Shown here piece by piece: positions 9,161 through 18,716 of a stretch of 64,000 nt of DNA; the stretch's first letter is position 1; every line of letters begins with the position of its first letter. Source of the DNA: a bacterium (GTDB taxonomy: Bacteria; Planctomycetota; Planctomycetia; Pirellulales; Pirellulaceae); NCBI GenBank assembly GCA_030430075.1, contig JAUIGN010000002.1, forward strand, positions 434,001 to 498,000, given 5' to 3'. Both the position numbers and the translations under genes were made by a program. The notes under the pieces are model-generated. The model was not told the DNA's origin, ran no database searches, and saw only the letters and a program-made list of their open reading frames with translations.

Positions 9161-9928
9161 CTAACGCTGCAGATTCACGCCGATAACGTAACCGGCAAAT
9201 CCGATCGAACTGTCGGCATTGTCCTGGTAGTCGCCCCAGTTGTGCCACTCGGCACCCGCCTGCACCGTCGCCAGCAGGTTCCCCATCAGGAAGGTCCGTT
9301 CGATCCCCAGTCCGATCTCCTGCTGAGTGCGAGTGACGTCGTATTCGTATCGGCCGTTGTCGATGTTGTCGCCGGACATGATGGCCCACTTGCCACGGGC
9401 GTAACCGCGGAACTGGCAGGGCAGCTCTTGCCACAACTGGCCGCCGACATATCCGCCCCAAGCATCAAGGGCGATCGTCTGGCGCGTGTCGGCGAAGTTC
9501 ACGTCTTCGTAATCGCTGTAACGAATACCACCCATCAACTCGAACGAGGTACAGGTGCCGAAATTCATCCGCTTATAGAAGTCGAGGTCGATATTGTAGA
9601 GGTCAATTGATGTGGGTGCGCCGTCATTGCCGTCAACTTCGGAGTGATTGAACGACCAGTACTGAACGCGAATCCCCGCCCCCAGCTCGTTCTCGTAACC
9701 GATGCGGAAACGGGGGGCCACCTCGTGCCCGAACGTGTCGTTTCGCGTGAAACCGTCGCCACGGTGAGGTCGCAGAAAGAGCAATTCGGCATCACCGACG
9801 ATCCCGTGCGAACAGGTATCGATGTACCCCGCCAAGTAAGTTTCTTCGGCGCTTGCGGATTGAAATGATACGGCACTTACGACCCCGACTAGCACCGCAC
9901 CAAAGGTTATTCGTTGTAACATGGGCAT
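9161..9928 (-). CDS. Outer-membrane beta-barrel protein, possibly Lpg1974-like pore family
   Basis: 255 aa with a clear signal peptide (1-28, ending SFQSASAEE). The mature part is made of alternating aromatic/hydrophobic strands typical of a barrel: RIGYENELGAGIRVQYWSF, SFELMGGIRYSDYE, ALDAWGGYVGGQLWQEL, FRGYARGKWAIMSG and ATVQAGAEWHNW. The VQYWSFNHS and GIRYSDY stretches resemble the Lpg1974-type pore-forming proteins described from Legionella and common in planctomycetes; that assignment is from memory. Cys residues occur in DTCSHG, FGTCTSFE and ELPCQF. It is a monocistronic unit with its own terminator. The long upstream spacer probably carries its promoter. Confidence 0.75.
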   Translation of the reverse strand: MPMLQRITFGAVLVGVVSAVSFQSASAEETYLAGYIDTCSHGIVGDAELLFLRPHRGDGFTRNDTFGHEVAPRFRIGYENELGAGIRVQYWSFNHSEVDGNDGAPTSIDLYNIDLDFYKRMNFGTCTSFELMGGIRYSDYEDVNFADTRQTIALDAWGGYVGGQLWQELPCQFRGYARGKWAIMSGDNIDNGRYEYDVTRTQQEIGLGIERTFLMGNLLATVQAGAEWHNWGDYQDNADSSIGFAGYVIGVNLQR

Positions 9929-10180
9929 CTACCTCACCATTGCTGCCATGCCGATGCGGAGCGTGGTAAAGGCTCCTATCGTCATGTATTTTCGACTTCG
10001 GTCCATTCGACTGGAATCTCAGCTTCCTCACCACCATGTTGATCGGTGACTGCCGTCAACCGATTTGAGGAAAACGAAGCCGTCCGAACCTGCCTACCTA
10101 AGCGGCCAATCGGTATGGCCCGACTTTCTCGGACAGTGCGGACAATGGCGCCGAACAACTGCTACGTTCCCGAAAGCCAC

Positions 10181-10230
10181 GGACCACACAGCCCCGCGCA
10201 CCGACGGACCACACAGCCCCGCGCACCGAC
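10181..10230. repeat. Perfect tandem duplication, 2 x 25 bp
   Basis: Positions 10181-10205 are repeated exactly at 10206-10230; each copy starts GGACCACACAG and ends GCACCGAC. There is no spacer. It lies in the same noncoding stretch as the 24-bp repeats. Confidence 0.9.
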
Positions 10231-10416
10231 GAGATGACTCGCCGGCAGGCGCCGGACGGAGGCGGCAGGAATTCGCGACCTTTGGATCGTGGAAGCTGGT
10301 GAAAGGAAGCTGGTGAGTGGAAACTGGTGCCGTGTTCGAGAGGTTGGGACGGTTGGAATTTTGGAATGGGGGAGGAAATTGGAATGGGAGACCTTCGGTC
10401 GGCGGTTTCGGCGGGG

Positions 10417-10538
10417 TCGGAGACCCGCGCCGAGCTGGGGTCGGAGACCCGCGCCGAGCTAGGCGTGGAGACCCGCGCCGAGCTGGGAGTGGAGACCGGC
10501 GCCGAGATAGGGGCGCAGAGACTTGCGCCGAGCTGGGG
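10417..10538. repeat. Degenerate 24-bp tandem repeat, about five copies
   Basis: Units begin at 10417, 10441, 10465, 10489 and 10513. The consensus is nGGAGACCCGCGCCGAG followed by CTnGG. Divergence increases rightwards and the last copy is slightly longer. Being 24 bp, the repeat keeps the reading frame, which explains the spurious repetitive frames on both strands. It ends 55 bp from the TIR gene stop. Confidence 0.85.
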
Positions 10539-10593
10539 GGGCGGAGGCTGACGACTTTGGTGACAGTTGTCGCCGCGACGACCCTTGCCTCCG

Positions 10594-13380
10594 TTACTTG
10601 ACCAACCCGGATAGCAGCTTCTCCGGATCGTGCTCGGACAGCCGGTCGATCCACTTGGCCGCCCGTCTCAGGACACCCTTGGCACGACACGCCCGCCGGG
10701 CTTCCTCGAAGGCATCAAACGCGGCCGTCCTCTCCTGCGACGCCGTGCTTTCGTCGCCATAACGGGCCACCATCGCCAACCCGCAACGCGCGACAGCAAT
10801 CGCGTAACGAGACTGGTGAATGGCGTGGTCCTGGGCCGACTGACACGTCGCTTGCAACGTCTGCCGCGCCTCGGCGTACTCGCGTTTCCGTTCGGCATAC
10901 GACTCGCCGGTACGGGCGTTCGTCAAGTGGACAAGCCCTGATACCATCTGCAACCGTGGCACATACTCCTCTTCCCCTGCTTCCTGGCCTGCAGCAGCAG
11001 ACTTGATTGCCTCCCCCAGGTCGTTGGCGAAAAACTCGGCCGCCGCCATCCAGTAATATGCTGCCGTCAGCAGTTTATGATCCTGGCGGCAGGACTTCAT
11101 CTGGGCGATCTCTTTGGCGAGCCGAATCGCGCGTCGGTAATGGGCGCGTCCCTCGTCGCGTTGCTTCTGGCGATGGCCTTGATCGATCAACAACGCGACC
11201 CGCGTCAACTTGGCGTACACCAGGTCGTTCCAGCGGCGCTGGCGTTTGTTCAAGTCGATCGACTCGTCAATCGCCGCTTCGGCCTGGCTCAATTCGCCCA
11301 GTTCAAGGTAGTTGTCGCCCAGGTTGTTCAGCAACACCGGCTCGACCTTCACACGATCCGCGGCGGTCATCTTCTGAGCGCGGGCTTCGCGGAATCGCTT
11401 GTCAGCTTCCCGGTGTTTCCCTTCCAGGGCTTTGATTAGCCCCAGGTTGGTCAGCCAGCGGGCCGCATGGTAACCGGCCTGAAGGCGCCGTTGCGGGCGT
11501 CCCTCCTCCATCACCGTCCGAGCCAGTTTCAGCGCGGCGGTGAACTTCTCCGTCGCCTCGTCAAGTTTCAGCATGTCGTAGTAGGCCGCGGCCAGGTGGC
11601 CGAGACATTGTTGCTGGATGAGCGGATCGGAGACATGCGGCGCCACGCTCGCGTGGTAATGTGCCATTTCGCCGTGACGGCCAAACCGGCGGAGATGGGC
11701 GTAGTCGATCTCGAACAACTGTTTCGCTGCCGCGTCATACTCCTTTCGCTCACAGCGCAATTCGATCTCGTCGAAAATGGGAGTCAATTCCTCCAGCGAC
11801 TCGATCCTGTTGAGGTTGGGGCGCCGCTGCCCGAGGAACTGCAGGCCCCGTTTGAGCAGGCGGGAACGCAACGCACCCTGTCGTTCGAGTTGGCTGCGGA
11901 CATAGGGCAAGAACAATGCGTCGCCAATCGAAAACCGATCGGGAACGTCCTCGACCAGTGTTTCGCCGTCGCAGAGCTCCTTGATCGAATTGACGGCGCG
12001 CTTCCTGCGCACAGCGCGGCCGTCAACCTGCTCGCCCTCCACCATCCGCAGCAAGGCACTTTTCGGCGCCGATTGCTCAAACAGCGACACCGCCTGGACG
12101 ATCAACTGCCCGGGCGGGGTAAGCCGCTCAAACAGCCAGCTCGCGGCATATTCGACAACATCCTGGGGCGGAACCGGATCAACCAGGAACTCGTGCAATT
12201 GGTCCGACCTGACAAGGCTCTTGGCGAACATCCAGATCACGCCGGGCCGCCCCTCTCGCTCGCAGATGCGTTCGCAAATCTGCTCGACTTCCTCCGGCTC
12301 AAGATGCTTCTGGACGTCAACACCGTTCCATCGCCACGCGGTCCGCAACAGCTTGTGCCGATACTCCAGCGGCAAATGATCCGGCAAGGGGTAGTAGGTC
12401 CAGCGGCGGCTGTCGAGCCGCTGGCGATTGTGCTCGATCTCGAGGTCGCGAAACCGCTTCTTGCCAAACGTAAGAATCAACTTGACTCGATGATCGTGGT
12501 GGCGAACCACCGCCAAGATCGCATCTTTCAACTCGCTGTGCTGATGCTTGATCCAGATGCCGTCCATGAGATTCTCGAATCCATCCAGAAAGACCACCAC
12601 TGGCTTCCGTTCGCCGTCCCGGCCGCTGCTGGATAGCTTCGCGAGCAGTTGCTCCATTACCTGGGAAGCTCTGGTCTTGTCGCTGTGGGGAACCTCGGGC
12701 TGCGGTGCCGCCGCGGCATTCGCCCGTTCGGCCAGTTCGCGGCGGAGGTTCTCGAAGCTCAACCGCAGCGGGCTCAGTTCGTCCGCCGCCGCATCCAGAT
12801 AGATCCGCTCGTGCGTCTCCTCGCAGTCGCGCAACACACGGCGCACCGTCTCCGATTTACCGCTGGCAGGTCCGCCACAGACGAACAGCAGGGACCGGTT
12901 TCTGGTCGCCAGGAACTCTTTGATAAACGCACACTCCTCGTGCCGGTCCTGAAAGGGCTCCAGCGCAATGGGCCCTCGGATCCCTTTCTCCAGGTGGTCG
13001 AGCTTCTGCGGGTCATTGATCTTTGTGCCGCGAAAATCGACCCACTTGAATTGGCGGAGAAACAGGGGCAGCTTGGGTCGCGTTTGCGCATCGGGTAGCA
13101 ACACGGGGATCACTGGGGTCCCGCGTTCGACGAACTCGGTCAATGCCGCCCGCATCTCCAGTGCTTCCCAGGGACCGATCTGGCTCTTGCCGACGCACAC
13201 GATGGCCGCCTTGGCCTTCGAGATCTCGTCCTCCAACACCTGTTGCCAGATCTGCCCTGGCACCAATTCCAATTCGTCGTACCAGACCCGGCTCCCTCGC
13301 GCCTTGAGCGCCTTGGCCAGTCTTCGAACGGTCGGCTTGTCGTTGCTGTGATGTGCCAGAAAGACGTCGAATCCTGTCAT
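10594..13380 (-). CDS. TIR domain - STAND-like NTPase - TPR protein (candidate immune/NLR-like sensor)
   Basis: 928 aa, no signal peptide, so cytoplasmic. Residues 1-140 form a TIR domain: FDVFLAHHSNDK box 1, a WYDELELVPG loop region, then GPWEALEM with E75 at the position of the NADase catalytic Glu. A P-loop NTPase follows: Walker A GGPASGKS (169-176), Walker B VVVFLDGFEN (D266), then a helical/winged-helix-like stretch to about 500. The C-terminal 400 residues are alpha-helical repeats of TPR type (YYDMLKLDEATEKFTAALKLA, LLNNLGDNYLELGELSQAEAAIDESIDLNK). In other bacteria, TIR-NTPase-repeat proteins sense phage or stress and deplete NAD+. Here no other defence gene adjoins it. Signalling or housekeeping use cannot be excluded. 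Confidence 0.85.
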   Translation of the reverse strand: MTGFDVFLAHHSNDKPTVRRLAKALKARGSRVWYDELELVPGQIWQQVLEDEISKAKAAIVCVGKSQIGPWEALEMRAALTEFVERGTPVIPVLLPDAQTRPKLPLFLRQFKWVDFRGTKINDPQKLDHLEKGIRGPIALEPFQDRHEECAFIKEFLATRNRSLLFVCGGPASGKSETVRRVLRDCEETHERIYLDAAADELSPLRLSFENLRRELAERANAAAAPQPEVPHSDKTRASQVMEQLLAKLSSSGRDGERKPVVVFLDGFENLMDGIWIKHQHSELKDAILAVVRHHDHRVKLILTFGKKRFRDLEIEHNRQRLDSRRWTYYPLPDHLPLEYRHKLLRTAWRWNGVDVQKHLEPEEVEQICERICEREGRPGVIWMFAKSLVRSDQLHEFLVDPVPPQDVVEYAASWLFERLTPPGQLIVQAVSLFEQSAPKSALLRMVEGEQVDGRAVRRKRAVNSIKELCDGETLVEDVPDRFSIGDALFLPYVRSQLERQGALRSRLLKRGLQFLGQRRPNLNRIESLEELTPIFDEIELRCERKEYDAAAKQLFEIDYAHLRRFGRHGEMAHYHASVAPHVSDPLIQQQCLGHLAAAYYDMLKLDEATEKFTAALKLARTVMEEGRPQRRLQAGYHAARWLTNLGLIKALEGKHREADKRFREARAQKMTAADRVKVEPVLLNNLGDNYLELGELSQAEAAIDESIDLNKRQRRWNDLVYAKLTRVALLIDQGHRQKQRDEGRAHYRRAIRLAKEIAQMKSCRQDHKLLTAAYYWMAAAEFFANDLGEAIKSAAAGQEAGEEEYVPRLQMVSGLVHLTNARTGESYAERKREYAEARQTLQATCQSAQDHAIHQSRYAIAVARCGLAMVARYGDESTASQERTAAFDAFEEARRACRAKGVLRRAAKWIDRLSEHDPEKLLSGLVK

Positions 13381-13535
13381 TTGCTACTCCGCTTCTGATC
13401 GCCGCGCGAGCTCCCCAGGCAGTCGCAATTATCCAGCCCGCCCCCCCGACTTCAAGACAACCGGGCAAGTTCGCTCACGGCTTGACCGCGGCACCGGGAT
13501 CGACCGAGAGCTGTCCCCCCTGATGCCTTGCCCGA

Positions 13536-14606
13536 TCACGACTCCTCGTCTTCCGGCGCGGCGGCCAGCCGGATCTCGATTCGCTCGACCTGGCCACGGA
13601 GCTGCTGCAGCGCGGCCTCGATCCCGGGCCGGGCCGCCTCATCGCTGGCGCCCAACCTTGTCTCCAGTTCCGCGATCTCCAACTTGAGTTGCTCGGACAT
13701 GGCGTGTTGCTCGGCCAGTTCCGCCTTGTCGAACATCAGGTCTTCCGGCGTCGCCACCGCGCGCTCGGTACCATCCTTGTTGGCAGCCGCGGGCTGCGAG
13801 AGGACTACCGTCTTTTCCGAGAGTTGACGTTGATTCATGAAGACGGGCGAGACAATCTCGATCCCGTCTTCGTGGAGCGCGTCCAGCACGCAGGTGCAGA
13901 GCCGCGATCGGGCACTGAGCAAGTGCTTCACCTTTGGTAGAAAGGCGGCAATTCGATAGGTGATCGAGAAGTCACCCAGCTCCAGAATGTAGACGAACGG
14001 CTCCTTCAGCTCGGCAGCCAGCGCCGCCCGCTCCAACGCTTCCTCAACCCGTGTGTGGGGAACGTCGTAGCCCAATGACACCGTCGTGGAGACGATGGTC
14101 CCCGACGCCCGCACCACGGTCACCGGTTGCGACACGAGGTACAGGTTGGGAAGTGTGGCCAGGTCGCGATCCTCCGTCTGCAGTTCGACGTGAAACAGCC
14201 CCCGCTCCGAAACGCGGCCGAAGCGATCGCCGACGCGGACGTAGTCCCCCAAGCGAAAGTTGCGAACGGCCCGCAGCATCAGTCCCGCCATGGCGTTGGA
14301 GATAAATGTTGCCGATGAGATTGTAATGGCGGCGCTGATCGCCACTCCCAAGAGGCCGACCAGAACCGTGGCCGACGCCCGGGTCTGTTCGATCAGCGAC
14401 AAGCCGGTCACCGCCGATGCAAGCACGATCAACGTCAGCAGGATCCTCACGATCTGGCGCCGAACGTTCTGCGCCGAGTCGACTTTTTGCTTGCGGTCGA
14501 CAACGAACCAGCGAATCAAGACCGCGATCAGCGCGCAGCAGGCCGCGCCGACCAGAATCGGCAGCGTGATCGGCAAACTCCGCTCGACATACTGCAAAAA
14601 CTCCAT
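13536..14606 (-). CDS. MscS-family mechanosensitive ion channel
   Basis: 356 aa from the ATG at 14606, with CGGAG five bases upstream; an in-frame TTG at 14624 overlaps that site and is rejected. There are three transmembrane segments (about 9-33, 47-68 and 74-110). The third has the Gly/Ala-rich pore-helix pattern LVGLLGVAISAAITISSATF leading into the MscS beta domain (FRLGDYVRVGDRFGRVSERGLFHVEL, TLPNLYLVSQPVTV). A conserved alpha-beta region follows, then a charged coiled coil from about 285 to the end. Such channels open under membrane tension and release solutes during hypo-osmotic shock. It lies 155 bp from the TIR gene on the same strand, so co-transcription is possible. Confidence 0.88.
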   Translation of the reverse strand: MEFLQYVERSLPITLPILVGAACCALIAVLIRWFVVDRKQKVDSAQNVRRQIVRILLTLIVLASAVTGLSLIEQTRASATVLVGLLGVAISAAITISSATFISNAMAGLMLRAVRNFRLGDYVRVGDRFGRVSERGLFHVELQTEDRDLATLPNLYLVSQPVTVVRASGTIVSTTVSLGYDVPHTRVEEALERAALAAELKEPFVYILELGDFSITYRIAAFLPKVKHLLSARSRLCTCVLDALHEDGIEIVSPVFMNQRQLSEKTVVLSQPAAANKDGTERAVATPEDLMFDKAELAEQHAMSEQLKLEIAELETRLGASDEAARPGIEAALQQLRGQVERIEIRLAAAPEDEES

Positions 14607-14891
14607 CGCATCTCCGCTCGACAAAGGGGCCTCGGTGGAACCCGGCTGATTCTCGCGAATTCGCGCGCGGCAACCAACGTGGTCACCACAGCCGGCCGTG
14701 ATTGGTTAGAATGATCGCCCGTCCGGTTTGTTTCCGATCGGCATTTTACGACCACCGGCTCCTGACGTGGCAGGGCCGCCGCCAAACAGGGAACGGGCCA
14801 ACATCGGTTTCGCCGCCGCGGGTCGCTCCCGGAACATGCACGTATGGCGGACGCCCATCACAACGTAAGACTCGAATCGAACAGGTACCTC

Positions 14892-17084
14892 ATGATATTT
14901 CGCCTGCTGTTGCTTTTCCTGGCCCTGGGCTCCGCGGCTTCGACGGCGTGCGGCGCCGAGCGTCCCAACATCGTTTTCTTTTTTGCCGATGACCAGACCA
15001 TCAGTACGCTCGGCTGCTATGGCAACCCCGTCGTACAAACGCCCAACATCGATGCCCTCGCGCAACGCGGCACCCGGTTTGAAAACGCCTTCGTCAGCCA
15101 TTCTATCTGTTGGGTCAGCCGGACGACGATCCTGACCGGATTAGTAGGCCGCAGTTACGGCACGTCGAGCCAACCGGACCAGGCAAGGCCGGATGCCGTC
15201 GAAACGCTCTATTCAGATATCCTCCGTGAACACGGCTATCGGACCGGATACTTTGGCAAGTGGCATGCCAAGATGCCCCAAGGCTACCGTCGCGAAGCAC
15301 ACTTCGACGAATTCGCCGCGATCGGTCGCAATCCGTATTACAAGCGGCAGCCGGACGGCAGCCTGAGGCATGAGACCGAGTTGATTGTCGATCGCGGGAT
15401 CGACTTCATCCGGCGTCAACCAGCGGACCAGCCGTTCGCCCTCAACATGTGGTTCAACGCCTGCCACGCCGAAGACGGTGACCGCCGCCCCGGCATCGGG
15501 CATTTCCCCTGGCCCCGCGCCGTGGACGGAATGTACGACGACGTCAACGTTTACCCGCCACGGCTCAACGACCCGGCCATCTTTGACGCGCAGCCCGATT
15601 TTCTCAAGACGACCATCAACCGCGAGCGGTATTTCTGGAGGTGGAATACGGAGCAGAAGTACCAGACCAACATGCGGGCCTACTTTCGCATGGTCAGCGG
15701 AATCGACCAGGCAATTGGCCGCTTCATGCGGGCGCTGGAGGAAGCCGGGTTGGCGGAGAACACCATCGTCGTCTATTCGGCCGACAACGGCTATCACATG
15801 GGCAATCGCGGTCTGGCGGGCAAGTGGTCGCACTACGAAGAGTCGCTGCGGGTTCCCTTGATCGTGGCAGATCCCCGTGTCCCGGACTCGCGGCGTGGCC
15901 AGGTAACCGACGCACTGGCGCTGAACCTCGACTTACCGGCGACATTTCTGGATTGGGCCGGCCTGGAAAAGCCGGCCCGGTACCAGGGCCGCAGTCTGCG
16001 GGCGATTGTCTCGGACACGACGCCCGCCGATTGGCGAACCGAGACCTTTCACGAACATTTTGCGGTCCGGAATCGCATCCCCGCGTTTGAAGGGCTGAGA
16101 AACGAACAGTTCAAGTACGTCCGCTACTTCGACCACGGAAACTACGAATTCCTGCACGACCTCGCGCACGACCCCGATGAACTGATCAACCTCGCGGGCG
16201 ACCCCCGCCACGCGGAAACCCTGCGGGAGATGCGTCAGCGGACCACGGAGCGTGTCGCCGCCTATGGCGGCCCGCTGGATCCGCCGCGGTCGCCGTTCAC
16301 TTCGTCGACGGTCCCGTATCCGGAGGCTTCGGCCGCCGTCAGCGTACGACCGGCCGCCGACGGTTTTGTCCGCTTGCTGAACGGAAATCGCCTGGCGGGT
16401 TGGGAAGGGGACCGCCGCTACTGGTCCGTTACGGACGGCGTGCTGACCGGCGTCACGGACGGCTCGCTGAAGATGAACCGCTTCCTGACCTGGAAGGGTT
16501 CGACCGTGCGGAACTTTGATCTCCAGGTCAAGGTCCGCGTCTCGCCCGGTGGCAACAGCGGCATCCAATACCGGGGCACGTCCCGCCCCGACCTGGGGCT
16601 CGACATTGTCACCGGCTACCAGTGTGACGTGGTCGCCAACACTCCCCAGTACAACGGCATGTTGTACGAAGAACGAGGACGCCGCATCCTGTCGCATACC
16701 GGTGAGAAAGTCATCGTCGCACCGGACGGACAACCGTGGGTCGTCGGCAAGTTACCCGTCAAGGAATTCGAAGCCGGGCAATGGCACGACTTCCGCGTGC
16801 TCGTGCGGGCCAACCACCACCAACATTGGATCGACGGTCACCCCACGGCCGACCTGATCGACCTGGACGAGAAGGGCCGCGCCCTCGAAGGAGTGCTCGC
16901 TGTTCAAGTCCATGTCGGCCCGGCGATGAAGATCGAGTACAAGGACTTCAAAATCAAGCATTTGCCTGACAATCTTCCCCTCCAGCAGGCAACGGACCAT
17001 CCCATTCCCGCGGACGCCTACGGAGTCCGGCCGCAGGGACGGCTGCCGAAGGGTTGGAAGGCGCCCATCTACGGAGAGCAATAA
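14892..17084 (+). CDS. Secreted sulfatase fused to a C-terminal DUF1080 (LamG-like) domain
   Basis: 730 aa from the ATG at 14892, which starts a good signal peptide (MIFRLLLLFLALGSAASTAC); the frame is open 48 bp further, but without such a start. Residues 23-460 are a type I sulfatase: ERPNIVFFFADDQ (metal Asp pair), TPNIDALAQRG, then C73-W-V-S-R77 at the formylglycine site, GKWHAKMP, and YSADNGYHMGNRGLAGKW. The site has Val where the classical pattern has Pro or Ala. Residues about 490-705 match DUF1080 (GFVRLLNGNRLAGWEG, NSGIQYRG, GYQCDVV, WHDFRVLVRAN), a glycan-related sandwich domain. Such enzymes remove sulfate esters from polysaccharides. The fusion suggests a carbohydrate substrate. 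Confidence 0.88.
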   Translation: MIFRLLLLFLALGSAASTACGAERPNIVFFFADDQTISTLGCYGNPVVQTPNIDALAQRGTRFENAFVSHSICWVSRTTILTGLVGRSYGTSSQPDQARPDAVETLYSDILREHGYRTGYFGKWHAKMPQGYRREAHFDEFAAIGRNPYYKRQPDGSLRHETELIVDRGIDFIRRQPADQPFALNMWFNACHAEDGDRRPGIGHFPWPRAVDGMYDDVNVYPPRLNDPAIFDAQPDFLKTTINRERYFWRWNTEQKYQTNMRAYFRMVSGIDQAIGRFMRALEEAGLAENTIVVYSADNGYHMGNRGLAGKWSHYEESLRVPLIVADPRVPDSRRGQVTDALALNLDLPATFLDWAGLEKPARYQGRSLRAIVSDTTPADWRTETFHEHFAVRNRIPAFEGLRNEQFKYVRYFDHGNYEFLHDLAHDPDELINLAGDPRHAETLREMRQRTTERVAAYGGPLDPPRSPFTSSTVPYPEASAAVSVRPAADGFVRLLNGNRLAGWEGDRRYWSVTDGVLTGVTDGSLKMNRFLTWKGSTVRNFDLQVKVRVSPGGNSGIQYRGTSRPDLGLDIVTGYQCDVVANTPQYNGMLYEERGRRILSHTGEKVIVAPDGQPWVVGKLPVKEFEAGQWHDFRVLVRANHHQHWIDGHPTADLIDLDEKGRALEGVLAVQVHVGPAMKIEYKDFKIKHLPDNLPLQQATDHPIPADAYGVRPQGRLPKGWKAPIYGEQ

Positions 17085-17107
17085 GAGCTCCCTGCCCTGC
17101 AGACGAC

Positions 17108-18541
17108 TCAACGTTCCGACGGCGGAATGTGTACGACCGTCAGGCCACAGCAATCCCAGGCCCGACTGCCTCGACTGATGTTCCAGGTGATAAACACCCG
17201 AGCACCGTCGGCGGACACCGCCGTGCTGTAGGTCCCCTTCAGCGCCAGGCCATACTTTTCCTGGTAGAAGGGGTGGAGAAAGGCGATCACCTTCTTGGCC
17301 CCCGTGGCGACTTCAAACTGAACCAGCGGCGAGCCGTCACGAGGCGCGCCGCCATGCGCCCCGGGGACGTAGTACAGGAAACGTCCCGTTGGGTCGACGT
17401 CCAACGAGGCAACGTAGGCCTCGCTGCCAACCGACGCCGTACCAACCTTGGTCGCCTGCTCCTTCCGCGTGTCGAACTGCCAGATCGTCGCATCCGCCGA
17501 TCGCTGGCCGGTCGAGACGGTATACACCAAGCCGTTACCGGTTTCCTCGGTCGCCGCACGCACGCCGATCGTTTGCCCGATAGCGACCGGCGGAGCGTCA
17601 ACCGCGGGGTCAAACCGCATCACCGGCCCCTCCGTATTGCCCGGCACGTAGTAGAGGCGACCGGTGGATCTGGCGAGCATCATGTACCGCGCCGGGCCGT
17701 CGCCGCCTGCATACAGGAGCTTCCCCCGCCGGATGTCATAGGCGAAGAACCGGATTTCCTGGTCGTCGGCGTCCGGCCCGGCAGCCGTGGCGCCGTAGAA
17801 GATCAGGCGTTGCGGGTCGAGCACACTGGCGGGGATGCTGTGCTTCGCCACCGGTGCCTGAACCACCACCTCCGATTCGCCGGTCGCCGGATTCGTCCGC
17901 AAGATCCAGTCGCCCCGGTAATGGTTGACGTCGTTGGCCGCTTTCGGGGAACCGCGGTGAGTCGCATAATACAACCACCCGTCCTGCCCCATGTCGATTC
18001 GGCTGTGGATCTTGCCCGGGGTGTAATGGCCCTTCGGCAGATCCAACAAGCGGGTCACATGCACCAGGCTGCGAAGTCGCCGGGTCGCCGGATCGTATTC
18101 AAATACAGATGCCGCCCCGCTACCGTACCGTGCCTCGCCGCGCCCGATCGCATAGTGATCGCCGATCGCGGAATAGTATTTTCCCGCGGCGACGCACCCG
18201 TCGCCCCAATTCGACCACGGCTTCCCAGGATAGTTCTGGCCCGGATAAAACAAGAAGTCCACGGTCGGCGGCGCGGTCGCCACGGCGATGCCCGACCGCA
18301 ATGACGAAGCCGGCGCGAGGAATCGGTCGGAAGTATCGGATACGAACGGTTGTTTCCCGGGAAGTTGTGGCGGATAACTCAGTTCGTCACCTTGGACGGC
18401 GCGTTTTCCCGTTGTGGCCTCGGACCCAACCGCCTGGCTGGTGGCCGACCCAACCGGAAACAGGATCGCTGCGATCGCCAGGAACCGGCTCGCCATGGCC
18501 CGGACATACCGCGCCGTAAGTTGGGTCGAGAGTCGTGTCAT
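17108..18541 (-). CDS. Secreted beta-propeller-like protein of unknown function
   Basis: 477 aa from an ATG at 18541; a second candidate at 18496 would start directly at the signal peptide (MASRFLAIAAILFPVGSATS). Recurrent units contain FEYDPATRRLRSLV, WILRTNPATGESEVVV, FAYDIRRGKLLYAG, MRFDPAVDAPPV, WQFDTRKEQATKV and QFEVATGAKKVIAF. These are blade-like repeats of a lactonase/quinoprotein-type propeller, some with DMGQDGWLYYATHRG-like Asp/Gly turns. No catalytic motif is identifiable. It is convergent with the sulfatase (24-bp gap) and divergent from the GDPD/SGNH gene. Exported, function unknown. Confidence 0.75.
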   Translation of the reverse strand: MTRLSTQLTARYVRAMASRFLAIAAILFPVGSATSQAVGSEATTGKRAVQGDELSYPPQLPGKQPFVSDTSDRFLAPASSLRSGIAVATAPPTVDFLFYPGQNYPGKPWSNWGDGCVAAGKYYSAIGDHYAIGRGEARYGSGAASVFEYDPATRRLRSLVHVTRLLDLPKGHYTPGKIHSRIDMGQDGWLYYATHRGSPKAANDVNHYRGDWILRTNPATGESEVVVQAPVAKHSIPASVLDPQRLIFYGATAAGPDADDQEIRFFAYDIRRGKLLYAGGDGPARYMMLARSTGRLYYVPGNTEGPVMRFDPAVDAPPVAIGQTIGVRAATEETGNGLVYTVSTGQRSADATIWQFDTRKEQATKVGTASVGSEAYVASLDVDPTGRFLYYVPGAHGGAPRDGSPLVQFEVATGAKKVIAFLHPFYQEKYGLALKGTYSTAVSADGARVFITWNISRGSRAWDCCGLTVVHIPPSER

Positions 18542-18716
18542 TGCTTGTTTCTCGTCGTGTCTGTGGGATGATGAACGGACTTCATGCGCTGCTGCCGAGC
18601 GCCCATACACGGTCCACGGCAGGGCGGTCTCGATCATCGTACCCGCAGGTCGCTCGCCAGGCGAACCAGGCGGGAAACCTGGCCGTCAAGCTGGGCCTCC
18701 AGCCGACTCTCACGGA

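Larger units (their letters stand above)
9929..10593. other. Intergenic region of 665 bp between outer-membrane gene and TIR gene
   Basis: No convincing gene. The short frames here are Arg/Pro/Thr-rich and change character inside the repeats. It contains a perfect 25-bp tandem duplication (10181-10230) and a run of about five 24-bp units (10417-10538), described separately. The first hundred bases next to 9928 should hold the promoter of the barrel gene, but no clear -35/-10 pair stands out. Confidence 0.6.

Noticed and set aside
10417..10538. CRISPR array
   Set aside because: The 24-bp units are directly adjacent with no unique spacers, and no cas genes are present.
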